Shown here: one piece after another, positions 7,944 to 15,669 of the stretch
Numbering within the stretch: the first letter of the stretch is position 1
Layout: each line of letters opens with the position of its first letter
Assembly: GCA_024643255.1 (NCBI GenBank)
Contig: JAHENF010000010.1
Span: 25,567-71,719, forward strand
DNA length: 46,153 nucleotides
Direction: 5' to 3'
Source: Ilumatobacteraceae bacterium
GTDB taxonomy: Bacteria; Actinomycetota; Acidimicrobiia; Acidimicrobiales; Ilumatobacteraceae
Notes under the pieces: generated by a model
Seen by the model: only the letters and a program-made list of their open reading frames with translations
Databases searched by the model: none
What the model was told of the DNA's origin: nothing
Made by a program: the position numbers and the translations under genes

Positions 7944-9836
7944 GTGCCCCGGCAACTCGTCACCGAGCACACACAATCCGGGCGCGACCTGCCGATCGCC
8001 GACTATGCGCTGATTTCGGACTGTCACTCGGCCGCACTCGTCAGCAGTCATGGATCGATCGACTGGGCCTGTCTTCGTCGATTCGACAGCGGCTCCACAT
8101 TCGCTCGACTCCTCGATCACGATCGTGGGGGACACTTCTCGATCCTCCCCGTCGCCCCCGTGACGAGGATGTCACGCCGATACGTCGATGCCACGATGGT
8201 GCTCGAGACGACGATGGAGACCGAGGGCGGCGCGATCGTGCTCACCGACGCGTTCGCCATGCACACCGGCGGATCTGGGTCGCCTCGGGGTCAACTCCTC
8301 CGGCGGGTCGAGGCGATCTCGGGAGCGGTCGAGGTGGACGTGCTCATCGAGCCACGCTTCGACTACGGCAGTGTCCACCCGTGGTTGCAGGTCGACTCCG
8401 ACGGCCGGAGCAGCGCGGTCGGCGGCGAGGACGCCCTGGCCATCCACGCAACAGTGCCGCTGCAGCTCGACCGGCCGGCCGCGCGACTCAGCTGCCGTTG
8501 CGTCGTGACGCCTGACCGCCCGTTCGCGGTCACCGTCGTCTCCCAGCCGGCACACCTCCTGCAGCGACGAGCCGCAGATGCTGCCGACGTCGAAGGGCGG
8601 CTGCGTGAGACGATCGACTGGTGGACGAAGTGGTCGTCGACCACGACACCGGACGACGTCTACTCGCGGCACGTCGAGCGGTCGGCGCTCGTGCTCAAGG
8701 CGCTCTGCTGCGCCCCCACGGGCGCGGTGATCGCAGCTCCGACGACGTCGCTGCCCGAGATCCCGGGCGGTGGCGCGAACTGGGACTACCGGTTCTGCTG
8801 GATCCGCGACGCGACGCTGACCCTCGAGGCGCTGTCCGCGGTCGGCCACGCCGAAATCGCCCAGGGATTCCGCGACTTCATCATGCGCTCCTCGGCCGGA
8901 CGAGGCGACGAACTCCAGATCATGTACGGCACCTACGGTGAGCGGAGACTCCCCGAGATCGAACTCGATCTCGCCGGCTGGCGCGGGTCCCGCCCGGTGC
9001 GGGTCGGCAACGGCGCGGCCACGCAGCTCCAGCTCGACGCGTTCGGCCATCTGCTCGACGCGGCCCACCTGTGGCACCGGCGCTCCGTCACCGACCCACA
9101 ACGGCATCGCCGGCAACCCACCGTCGGGGGGATCGACGACGACGAGTGGAGATTTCTGTGTTCGGCCGTCGGCGAGGCCGCCGAGCGTCGCAACGACCCC
9201 GACGCCGGCATCTGGGAGCTCCGCGGCCCGCGCCGTCACTACGTGCATTCGAAGGTGATGGTGTGGGTGGCGCTCGATCGTGGCGTGCGCCTCGTCGAAG
9301 ACCACGGGCTCGACTCGTCGCACAGCGAACTCGACGCGTGGAAAGCGGCGCGCGACGAGATCAGAACGGCGATCGACACCCTCGGGGTCCACCCGGTGAC
9401 GGGCGCGTTCGTGCAGGCATTCGGGAGCACCGACGTCGACGCCAGCCTGCTCAAACTCCCACTCGTCGGATTCGTCGACGCCCGCGACCCCCGGATGCTC
9501 GCCACGGTGGAGGCCATCGAACGTGACCTCACCGACGGACCGTCCGGCTTTCTGCACCGGTTTCGTGGCGCCCCCAACGACGGCGCGACCTCCGGCGACG
9601 AAGGCATCTTCCTGCTGTGTTCGTTCTGGCTCGTCGAGGTACTGGCCCTGCAGGGCCGCCACCACGATGCGACCGAACTCTTCGAGCGGCTACTGGCAGT
9701 CGGCAACGATCTGGACCTCTTCGCAGAGGAGTACCACCCAGGTTCCGGCGAACTCCTGGGCAACTTCCCGCAGGCGTTCACCCACCTCGGCATCATCTCG
9801 GCCGCACAACGGCTGAGCGATTGCACTGCTGGCTGA
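7944..9836 (+). CDS. Glycoside hydrolase family 15 (glucoamylase/trehalase-like)
   Basis: A 630-residue GH15 protein. The N-terminal beta-rich domain starts with IADYALISDCHSAALVSSHG, the usual opening of bacterial GH15 enzymes. The (alpha/alpha)6 catalytic domain has NWDYRFCWIRDATLTLEAL near residue 279, DEGIFLLCSFWLVE near 552, and the terminal ELLGNFPQAFTHLGII. Relatives hydrolyse alpha-glucosidic bonds (glucoamylase, or trehalase in actinobacteria). No signal peptide is seen, so intracellular maltodextrin or trehalose turnover is the likely role. The GTG at 7944 avoids overlap with the VOC gene; an upstream in-frame start at 7890 is possible but unlikely. Confidence 0.88.
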   Translation: MPRQLVTEHTQSGRDLPIADYALISDCHSAALVSSHGSIDWACLRRFDSGSTFARLLDHDRGGHFSILPVAPVTRMSRRYVDATMVLETTMETEGGAIVLTDAFAMHTGGSGSPRGQLLRRVEAISGAVEVDVLIEPRFDYGSVHPWLQVDSDGRSSAVGGEDALAIHATVPLQLDRPAARLSCRCVVTPDRPFAVTVVSQPAHLLQRRAADAADVEGRLRETIDWWTKWSSTTTPDDVYSRHVERSALVLKALCCAPTGAVIAAPTTSLPEIPGGGANWDYRFCWIRDATLTLEALSAVGHAEIAQGFRDFIMRSSAGRGDELQIMYGTYGERRLPEIELDLAGWRGSRPVRVGNGAATQLQLDAFGHLLDAAHLWHRRSVTDPQRHRRQPTVGGIDDDEWRFLCSAVGEAAERRNDPDAGIWELRGPRRHYVHSKVMVWVALDRGVRLVEDHGLDSSHSELDAWKAARDEIRTAIDTLGVHPVTGAFVQAFGSTDVDASLLKLPLVGFVDARDPRMLATVEAIERDLTDGPSGFLHRFRGAPNDGATSGDEGIFLLCSFWLVEVLALQGRHHDATELFERLLAVGNDLDLFAEEYHPGSGELLGNFPQAFTHLGIISAAQRLSDCTAG

Positions 9837-9851
9837 TCCCTCCTCAGGGAT
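9836..9851. terminator. Hairpin at the GH15/dehydrogenase convergent junction
   Basis: ATCCCT-CCTC-AGGGAT is a perfect 6-bp stem with a 4-nt loop spanning the gap between two convergent stop codons. It reaches into both ends and could terminate transcription from either side. No T-run. Confidence 0.4.
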
Positions 9852-10713
9852 TCAAGAGGCGGATGAGGCTGCTGGTGTCCCAACGATCTCCACCCATCGC
9901 CACGATCTGCTTGTAGAACTGATCGACGAGCGCCGTCACCGGCAGGCGCGCACCGCTGCGGTCGGCCTCGTCGAGCACGATGCCCAGATCCTTTCGCATC
10001 CATTCCACGGCGAACCCGAAGTCGAACTCGTCAGCGGCCATCGTGCGGGCCCGATTGTCCATCTGCCAGCTCTGGGCGGCGCCCTTGCCGATCACCTCGA
10101 CCACCTGGTCGACGTCGAGGCCGGCGAGCTTGGCGAAGTTCACGCCCTCGGCGAGCCCCTGGAGGAGACCGGCGATGCAGATCTGGTTGACCATCTTCGT
10201 GAGCTGGCCCGACCCCGCCGGACCGAGTTGGACACAGGACTTCGCGTAGGCCCCGATGACCGCCGCGGCCCGGTCGAACACTTCGACGTCATCGCATCCG
10301 CACATCACGGTCAGCTGGCCGTTCTCGGCGCCCGCCTGGCCGCCCGACACCGGAGCGTCGACGAATCCGATGCCCCGTTCGGCGCAGGCCGCCGAGAGTT
10401 CTCGGGCGACCCCCGCCGACGCAGTCGTGTGGTCGATCAGGAGCGAGCCGGGCGACATCGCGGCGAGTGCCCCGGCGGGCCCGAGCACGACCTCGCGGAC
10501 GTCGTCGTCGTTGCCGACGCACAGTGCCACCACGTCGACGGCCGCCGCGGCCTCGGCGGGCGTCGGCGCCGCCTGATTGCCGTTGAGCGCCACCCATGCC
10601 AGCGACTTGGCCGCCGTGCGGTTGTAGACCACGACCTCGTGGCCGGCCTTGGCCAGGTGACGGGCCATCGGGGCGCCCATCACACCGAGCCCGAGAAACG
10701 CAATCTTGCTCAT
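9844..10713 (-). CDS. NAD(P)-dependent beta-hydroxyacid dehydrogenase (3-hydroxyisobutyrate dehydrogenase family)
   Basis: This 289-residue protein begins with a Rossmann fold, AFLGLGVMGAPMARHLAKAG, and continues with the substrate-binding signature DAPVSGGQAGAENGQLTVM. The catalytic-lysine helix GSGQLTKMVNQICIAGLLQG follows in the helical C-terminal domain. Family members oxidise 3-hydroxyisobutyrate, tartronate semialdehyde relatives or gamma-hydroxybutyrate; the neighbours do not settle which. The ATG at 10713 opens the nucleotide-binding strand directly; any upstream extension would run through a long palindrome. Upstream, CAGACT lies 8 nt from the ATG, a weak -10 like that of dapB. Confidence 0.92.
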   Translation of the reverse strand: MSKIAFLGLGVMGAPMARHLAKAGHEVVVYNRTAAKSLAWVALNGNQAAPTPAEAAAAVDVVALCVGNDDDVREVVLGPAGALAAMSPGSLLIDHTTASAGVARELSAACAERGIGFVDAPVSGGQAGAENGQLTVMCGCDDVEVFDRAAAVIGAYAKSCVQLGPAGSGQLTKMVNQICIAGLLQGLAEGVNFAKLAGLDVDQVVEVIGKGAAQSWQMDNRARTMAADEFDFGFAVEWMRKDLGIVLDEADRSGARLPVTALVDQFYKQIVAMGGDRWDTSSLIRLLNP

Positions 10714-10748
10714 GACCGCCGAGTCTGGCACGCCCCAGACCCCCACGC

Positions 10749-10819
10749 CCCCGAACACCCTGAAATTCGGAGCGAACCTTGCGCTGAGCGCAAGGTTCGC
10801 TCCGAATTTCTGCTCGGGG
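10749..10819. repeat. Long intergenic palindrome (23-bp perfect arms)
   Basis: The core 10763-10809 is a perfect inverted repeat of two 23-bp arms around a single G. The left arm begins AAATTCGGAGCGAACC and the right arm ends GGTTCGCTCCGAATTT. After a short bulge the pairing continues with CCCCGAACA (10749-10757) against TGCTCGGGG (10811-10819), with one mismatch. It lies between two divergent genes, so it is not a shared terminator. It could be a repetitive palindromic element, an operator or an RNA hairpin in the 5' region of either gene. Confidence 0.85.
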
Positions 10820-10846
10820 TGGGGGCTGTGCGCGACACTCGGCGTC

Positions 10847-11578
10847 GTGGAGACGTCCGACCATTCGAACTGGTGCGTGTTGACCTGGAACCTGCACGGC
10901 TCGAAGGGGCCCGACATCGCCGCGGCCGCCACGGCCATTCGAGCCGAGTCGCCCGACATCGTGGTGATCCAGGAGATCCGCAAGGCGCAGGTCGAAGCGC
11001 TCGGCACAGCACTGTCGATGCGGTACTCGTGGGCGCTGAAGCACTACCCGTACACCAGGGCGATCCGCTGGCGCGCCGAGGGGATGGCGATCCTGACCCC
11101 GCACCTCCTCGACGCGGCGGGCCACAGCGAGGTGTCCGAGGATCAGCCGATGCGCAGTTGGCGGCGCAGGATCGCCCAGTGGGCGCTGATCGGCCGCGCC
11201 GACCGCAGCATGGTGATGATCTACAACCTGCACCTGTCGCCGCACCAGGATGCGGAGTGCCGACGAGCCGAGGCGATCCGTGTCGCCGAGATCGTCGACG
11301 CCATCGGTGACGACCCTTCACCCATCGTCGCCGGCGACTTCAACGACGCCGACGACCCGACGATCGTCGGATCGCTTCCCGGCGTCGAGCACATCACGCC
11401 GTCGAACACCAACCCGTCGGAACGACCGACGCAGCTGTTGGACCACGTCCTCGTGCCCAAGGACGCCACAGAGGTGTCGGTCAGCGTGCCCGGTGGTGGT
11501 GCCGAGTGGGCAGCCATCTCCGATCACCTTCCGGTGACCGTTCGCTTCGCGCTCCCCGCGGTCGCTGCAGGGGCCTGA
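10847..11578 (+). CDS. Endonuclease/exonuclease/phosphatase (EEP) family hydrolase
   Basis: A 243-residue EEP-fold protein. Motifs in order are TWNLHGSKG (metal-binding Asn), PDIVVIQEI (metal-ligand Glu), NLHLSPH, IVAGDFNDADDP (catalytic Asp/Asn pair) and the closing SDHLPV His. This set is complete, so it should be an active Mg-dependent phosphodiesterase or nuclease acting on DNA, RNA or a phospholipid/phosphoinositide-like substrate. No signal peptide, so cytoplasmic. The GTG at 10847 was chosen because a longer frame upstream only reads through the intergenic palindrome. Monocistronic, convergent with carD. Confidence 0.87.
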   Translation: METSDHSNWCVLTWNLHGSKGPDIAAAATAIRAESPDIVVIQEIRKAQVEALGTALSMRYSWALKHYPYTRAIRWRAEGMAILTPHLLDAAGHSEVSEDQPMRSWRRRIAQWALIGRADRSMVMIYNLHLSPHQDAECRRAEAIRVAEIVDAIGDDPSPIVAGDFNDADDPTIVGSLPGVEHITPSNTNPSERPTQLLDHVLVPKDATEVSVSVPGGGAEWAAISDHLPVTVRFALPAVAAGA

Positions 11579-11592
11579 ACCTGCTGGCGGAG

Positions 11593-12117
11593 CTACTTCT
11601 TCTTCTTGGGCTCGGCCGGCGGAGCCTTGAGCACGCCCTTGGCGAGGGCGTCGTCGAGGTAGGCCTCAGCCTCTTCGGCTGACACCTTCAGCGCCGGCGA
11701 GATCTCGGAGATGAGATTCACGCGGGCCCGCTCGTACATCGTGCGCTCTGCTGCGGACAGTGATGCGTCGCGATTGCGGGCCGCGAGGTTACGGACCACT
11801 TCGGCGACCTGGTAGACGTCGCCGCTCTTGAGCTTCTCCTGGTGGTTCTTGAACCGGCGCGACCAGTTCGAGGGCACGCGAGGATCGGGCTTCGCGAGCA
11901 CGGCCACGAGGTCTTCGAGTTCGTCAGCCGACACGGGAGGCCGCACGCCGACTTCGTCGGTGCTGGAGATCGGCACCTTGAGAGTCATCTCGTTGATGAC
12001 CGTCTTCAGGATCAGATAGTCCTGCTTCTCGCCGAAGAACTCCATCTTCTTGGTCCCCATGACGACACATGCGCCGTGCTGGGGATAGATGACGGTTTCG
12101 CCCTTCTTGAATTTCAC
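11593..12117 (-). CDS. carD: CarD/CdnL family RNA polymerase-binding regulator
   Basis: The 174-residue protein has the N-terminal RNA polymerase interaction domain (a Tudor-like fold, KFKKGETVIYPQHGACVV) and the helical DNA-binding domain with the conserved tryptophan in VPSNWSRRFKNHQEKLKSGD. CarD binds the RNAP beta subunit and stabilises the open promoter complex, especially at rRNA promoters. It ends in a lysine tail (KKKK). The GTG start has GAGG 6 nt upstream. In many actinobacteria carD is followed by ispD; here it is followed by the EEP gene in convergent orientation, with tRNA-Arg and cinA upstream. Confidence 0.95.
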   Translation of the reverse strand: MKFKKGETVIYPQHGACVVMGTKKMEFFGEKQDYLILKTVINEMTLKVPISSTDEVGVRPPVSADELEDLVAVLAKPDPRVPSNWSRRFKNHQEKLKSGDVYQVAEVVRNLAARNRDASLSAAERTMYERARVNLISEISPALKVSAEEAEAYLDDALAKGVLKAPPAEPKKKK

Positions 12118-12181
12118 GCAGAACCTCGCCTGATCGGGGGGTGGGGGCCGCGGGTGGACGCAGCGCCCTGCAAGGCTACAG

Positions 12182-12255
12182 CGCCCCCGGCAGGATTCGA
12201 ACCTGCGACCTTGTCATTAGAAGGGACTTGCTCTGTCCAGCTGAGCTACGGGGGC
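12182..12255 (-). tRNA. tRNA-Arg (anticodon TCT)
   Basis: The acceptor stem GCCCCCG/CGGGGGC, D stem GCTC/GAGC and T stem GCAGG/CCTGC pair perfectly. The anticodon loop CTTCTAA gives TCT, reading AGA. The anticodon stem is odd: AGTCC faces TGACA, leaving only three Watson-Crick pairs, with A27-A43 and C31-T39 mismatches. CCA is not encoded. It lies between cinA and carD and may be transcribed with them. Confidence 0.88.
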
Positions 12256-12267
12256 TTTGCGGCAACG

Positions 12268-13521
12268 CTAGCGGTCAGCCAACTCGGTGCGCAGGAGGCC
12301 GAGCGCAGTGATCACCGAGAACTGACGCATCTGCTCGCGCTGGCCGGGCAGGCGCGCGTGGCGGACCTCGTCGAAGCCCGGTCCGACCAGACCGATGTAC
12401 AGGGTGCCCACGGGTTGACCATCCTGCTCATCGGGTCCGGCGACCCCGGTCAGCGACAGGCCGACGTCCGCACCGAGACGTTCACGCACGCCGTGAGCCA
12501 TCTGACGCGCCGCCGCCTCGCTCACGACCGATCCGTCGGCCACGCCGAGCAACGTCTGCTTGACCTCGGTGGCATAGCTCACGATCGCCCCGCGGAACAC
12601 GTCGCTGGCACCGGGGATCGCCGTCAGCCGCGCCCCGACCAGCCCGCCCGTGACCGACTCGGCCGTCGCCAGCGTCAACCCGCGGCGGCGGCACAGCTCG
12701 AGCACCACCGATTCCATCGTGTCGTCGTCGGTGCCGAACACCAGATCACCGAGTTCGTCGCGAACCACCTGTTCCCAGCGATCGAGCTGCACGGTGCACT
12801 CGGCGAGCGTCGGCGCCTTGTGGGTCAGGCGAACTTTCAAGCCGTCCCAGCCACTGGCCAGGAAGGCCAACGTCGGAGTGTCCGGACCGTCGAGCTGCTC
12901 GATGACGTGGTCGAGGCGCTCGTTGAGCCCGCTCTCGCTCTCGCCCCAGGTTCGCAGCACACGGCTGGCGATCACCGAATCGTCGCCGCTGCGGCGCCGC
13001 AGGTCGGGAAGGATCGCCCGGTGCACCATGTCGTACATCTCGTGCGGCACACCGGGCACGGCGTAGACGACCTTGCCGACGCCGTTGACGACCACCGGGC
13101 AGATCAGCCCGGGCGCCGTCCCTCGGGTCTGCGGGATGATCGACGCGCCGACGGGCACCATCGCCTGGCGCATGTTGTTCTCCGCCATACGGCGCCCGCG
13201 GGCGGCGAACATCTCGCGAATCACCTCGGCGACGGCATCGTCACGCACCAGATCGACACCCATCACCGCCGCGATCGCATCGCGCGTCAGATCGTCGTGG
13301 GTCGGCCCGAGCCCGCCACACATGATCACCGCATCGGCACCTTCGAGCAGTCGACGCAGCTGCGATTCGATCCTGGCGACGTTGTCGCCGACCTTCACCT
13401 GGACCAGCGAGTCGATTCCGTTCGCCGCCAACTCGCCGCCGATCCATGCCGAGTTCGAATCGATGATCTGACCGAGCAGCAGTTCGGTACCGACCGCCAG
13501 GACGTCGCAGCGCACCGTCAT
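12268..13521 (-). CDS. cinA: CinA family protein (competence/damage-inducible, NMN deamidase-type)
   Basis: The 417-residue protein has two parts. The N-terminal molybdopterin-binding-like (COG1058) domain starts CDVLAVGTELLLGQIIDSNS and includes IMCGGLGPTHDDLTRDAIA; it is linked to pyridine nucleotide pyrophosphatase activity. The C-terminal CinA/PncC domain has LATAESVTGGLVGARLT and SYATEVKQTLLGV and is linked to NMN deamidation. The usual Cys after AES is Val here, but the serine is kept. It overlaps the upstream pgsA by 4 nt (ATGA), the last gene of a rimO-pgsA-cinA set conserved in actinobacteria. Confidence 0.94.
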   Translation of the reverse strand: MTVRCDVLAVGTELLLGQIIDSNSAWIGGELAANGIDSLVQVKVGDNVARIESQLRRLLEGADAVIMCGGLGPTHDDLTRDAIAAVMGVDLVRDDAVAEVIREMFAARGRRMAENNMRQAMVPVGASIIPQTRGTAPGLICPVVVNGVGKVVYAVPGVPHEMYDMVHRAILPDLRRRSGDDSVIASRVLRTWGESESGLNERLDHVIEQLDGPDTPTLAFLASGWDGLKVRLTHKAPTLAECTVQLDRWEQVVRDELGDLVFGTDDDTMESVVLELCRRRGLTLATAESVTGGLVGARLTAIPGASDVFRGAIVSYATEVKQTLLGVADGSVVSEAAARQMAHGVRERLGADVGLSLTGVAGPDEQDGQPVGTLYIGLVGPGFDEVRHARLPGQREQMRQFSVITALGLLRTELADR

Positions 13522-14114
13522 TCCGCTGGGGCCGCCCGGCCGATCCCGCCGAGTTCCTGCACCTCGGGCGCCAGGGCCTCGAGCCGGCGCGCCCGCAGCA
13601 GGTACTGCGCGCCGCTCACGAGGGCGAGTACGACGGCGATCCACAGGAACGAGTTCCACAGCCACGTGGCATCGACCGCCGTCAACGGCAGCAGCGCGAA
13701 GGCGACCGCGAGCTGCTGGCTCACCGTCTTGTACTTCGCGAGGCGGATCGCCGGCACGCTGATGCCCTTGCCGCCCACGAGCACCCGATACACGCTGATG
13801 ACGACCTCGCGGGCCGTGATGATCACCACGGGCACGATCCAGAACATGCCGGTGCTCACCAGCGTGAACATCGCGCCGAGGATCAACACCTTGTCGGCGA
13901 GCGGATCGAGGAACGCTCCGGCGGACGTGGTCCCCTGGCGACGGGCGATGTAGCCGTCGACGAAGTCGGTCGAGCAGAACACGAACCACATCACGAACGC
14001 GATCCACGAGCCCAGATCGTCATTCGGGATCACCCAGAACATCAGCGGCGACAACAGCAGGCGCCCGACCGTGATCGCGTTGGCCCAGGTGGCGAGCTTG
14101 TCGGGCTCGACCAT
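13518..14114 (-). CDS. pgsA: CDP-diacylglycerol-glycerol-3-phosphate 3-phosphatidyltransferase
   Basis: A 198-residue integral membrane CDP-alcohol phosphotransferase with about five hydrophobic helices. The catalytic signature is at residues 50-74: Asp50, Asp53-Gly54, Ala57-Arg58, Gly66, Asp70 and Asp74 (STDFVDGYIARRQ then GAFLDPLADK). It would form phosphatidylglycerophosphate from CDP-diacylglycerol, the first committed step to phosphatidylglycerol and cardiolipin. The gap between Ala-Arg and Gly is seven residues rather than the textbook eight. The stop of rimO abuts its start and cinA overlaps its end, consistent with one operon. Confidence 0.92.
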   Translation of the reverse strand: MVEPDKLATWANAITVGRLLLSPLMFWVIPNDDLGSWIAFVMWFVFCSTDFVDGYIARRQGTTSAGAFLDPLADKVLILGAMFTLVSTGMFWIVPVVIITAREVVISVYRVLVGGKGISVPAIRLAKYKTVSQQLAVAFALLPLTAVDATWLWNSFLWIAVVLALVSGAQYLLRARRLEALAPEVQELGGIGRAAPAE

Positions 14115-15439
14115 CAGATCGCTTCCAGTGCCCCGACGTCGACGCCGGTCCCGACGAGGTCAGGACCCAACGCGTCGACGATCTCGACCTCGACGACGTC
14201 GCCTGCAGCGAGCGCCACGTCGAGATGGACCACGCCGTCGATCTCGGGGGCCTCGCGATGGCTGCGTCCCACGCCGGGAGTGTCGACGAGCACCGACAGC
14301 GTGCGGCCGATCAGCGCGTCGCGACGCGTCGCCGTGATGTCGTCCTGCAGTTCACGCAACTCGGCGAGCCGTTCGCTCATCAGTCCGGGATCGACCGCAC
14401 CGTCGAGGTCGGCAGCGTACGTGCCGTCCTCACGGCTGTACGAGAAGAAACCGCACCAGTCCAGCTGCGCCTCCTCGACGAAGTGCAGCAGTTGATCGTG
14501 ATCGGTCTCGGTCTCGCCGGGATAACCGACGATGAAGTTGCTGCGGAATGCGGCATCGGGCTCACGCTCACGAATGTCGGCGATCCGGTCGAGGAAGCGC
14601 TGTCCGTCGCCCCATCGCCGCATCCGACGAAGCAACGGCTTGCTGACATGCTGCAACGACAGGTCGAAGTACGGCACGCCGGAGTCGCAGATCGCATCGA
14701 TCAGACCGTCGCTGAGGTCGCTCGGGTAGAGGTACAGGAGCCGGACACGGTCGACGGCAGCCGCCACGGCATTCACCAGGGGCACGATCGAGCCGGCGCC
14801 GAGCTCGTCGGGACGATCCTTGCCGTACGAGGCGAGATCCTGCGCGACGAGCACGATCTCGCGCGCCTCGAGTTGCTCGACCTCCTCGAGGATCGAGGCG
14901 ACGTCACGGCTGCGCTGCGGTCCGCGGAAACTGGGGATGGCACAGAACCCGCACGAACGGTCGCAGCCCTCGGCGATCTTCACGTACGCCCACGGCACCG
15001 CCGACTTGGGACGAGGCAGGTTGAGCAGGTCGAATTCGGGCAAGGGGGTCGACGACACCGGGATCAGCTTGCGCTTGCCCTTGGGTACCTCGGTGCCGTC
15101 ACGCTCGACCGGCGCGACGTTGAACGCCTTGCCGAACCCGGCGACCTGGTCGACCTCGGGAAGCGCCGCAGCGAGCTCGTCGCCATAGCGCTCGGCCATG
15201 CAGCCGGTCACGACGAGACGGGAGCCGTCGGCGCGCTGTTGGTCGAGCGCGAGGATCGTGTCGATCGACTCACGCCGCGCTTCGTCGATGAACGCACAGG
15301 TGTTCACGACCACGAGGTCGGCGAGCGCGGCGTCGTCGGTCGGCTCCATGCCGTCGGCGAGCAGCGCTCCGACCAGCTTGTCGGAATCGACGTCGTTCTT
15401 CGGGCAGCCGAGCGTCTCGATGTAGAAGCGCTGTGACAC
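14114..15439 (-). CDS. rimO: Ribosomal protein S12 methylthiotransferase RimO
   Basis: A 441-residue radical-SAM methylthiotransferase. The N-terminal UPF0004 domain supplies Cys12, Cys48 and Cys80 for the auxiliary iron-sulfur cluster. The radical SAM motif CDRSCGFC gives Cys159, Cys163 and Cys166. A C-terminal TRAM domain (about 370-441) binds RNA/protein. RimO adds a methylthio group to an Asp of ribosomal protein S12. The opening RFYIETLGCPKNDVDSDKL is typical of RimO rather than MiaB. Start is GTG at 15439, 8 nt after TAGCGT, suggesting leaderless expression. It leads the rimO-pgsA-cinA operon. Confidence 0.95.
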   Translation of the reverse strand: MSQRFYIETLGCPKNDVDSDKLVGALLADGMEPTDDAALADLVVVNTCAFIDEARRESIDTILALDQQRADGSRLVVTGCMAERYGDELAAALPEVDQVAGFGKAFNVAPVERDGTEVPKGKRKLIPVSSTPLPEFDLLNLPRPKSAVPWAYVKIAEGCDRSCGFCAIPSFRGPQRSRDVASILEEVEQLEAREIVLVAQDLASYGKDRPDELGAGSIVPLVNAVAAAVDRVRLLYLYPSDLSDGLIDAICDSGVPYFDLSLQHVSKPLLRRMRRWGDGQRFLDRIADIREREPDAAFRSNFIVGYPGETETDHDQLLHFVEEAQLDWCGFFSYSREDGTYAADLDGAVDPGLMSERLAELRELQDDITATRRDALIGRTLSVLVDTPGVGRSHREAPEIDGVVHLDVALAAGDVVEVEIVDALGPDLVGTGVDVGALEAI

Positions 15440-15447
15440 GGCTGATC

Positions 15448-15453
15448 ACGCTA
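15448..15453 (-). promoter_or_regulatory. rimO: TAGCGT -10 candidate, leaderless rimO
   Basis: TAGCGT ends 8 nt upstream of the rimO GTG. No Shine-Dalgarno sequence is visible before that codon, so this hexamer probably sets transcription at or next to the start codon. Confidence 0.45.
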
Positions 15454-15524
15454 CCCGCGGGCCGCTCACCCCAGGCCGATGCCCCCACACCCGCACGCCC
15501 ACCCCACACACCCATACCGGCCCA

Positions 15525-15665
15525 GCGATGAGGTTCCGGCCCACCTGTCGCGCCACAACCTCATCGCACACCCTCCGATGAGGTTCCAGCACACCCCCGC
15601 GCCACAACCTCATCGCACACCCTCCGATGAGGTTCCGGCCCACCTGTCGCGCCACAACCTCATCG
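15525..15665. repeat. Three tandem hairpin-forming repeats, period 49-50 bp
   Basis: Three units at 15526-15566, 15576-15615 and 15625-15665 each begin CGATGAGGTT and end AACCTCATCG, so every unit has 10-bp perfect inverted arms around a roughly 21-nt middle. Units 1 and 3 are identical over 41 nt. Unit 2 differs only in its middle (and is 1 nt shorter) while keeping both arms. The array fills the gap between the rimO start and the end of the 2OG oxygenase gene. It is too short and too palindromic internally for a CRISPR. Confidence 0.9.
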
Positions 15666-15669
15666 CACG

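Noticed and set aside
11842..13953. 703-codon plus-strand frame across carD, tRNA-Arg and cinA
   Set aside because: It reads through a tRNA gene and antisense to three well-supported genes; composition is typical of a shadow frame.
15525..15665. CRISPR array
   Set aside because: Repeats are internally palindromic, the middle parts of units 1 and 3 are identical rather than unique, and no cas gene is near.
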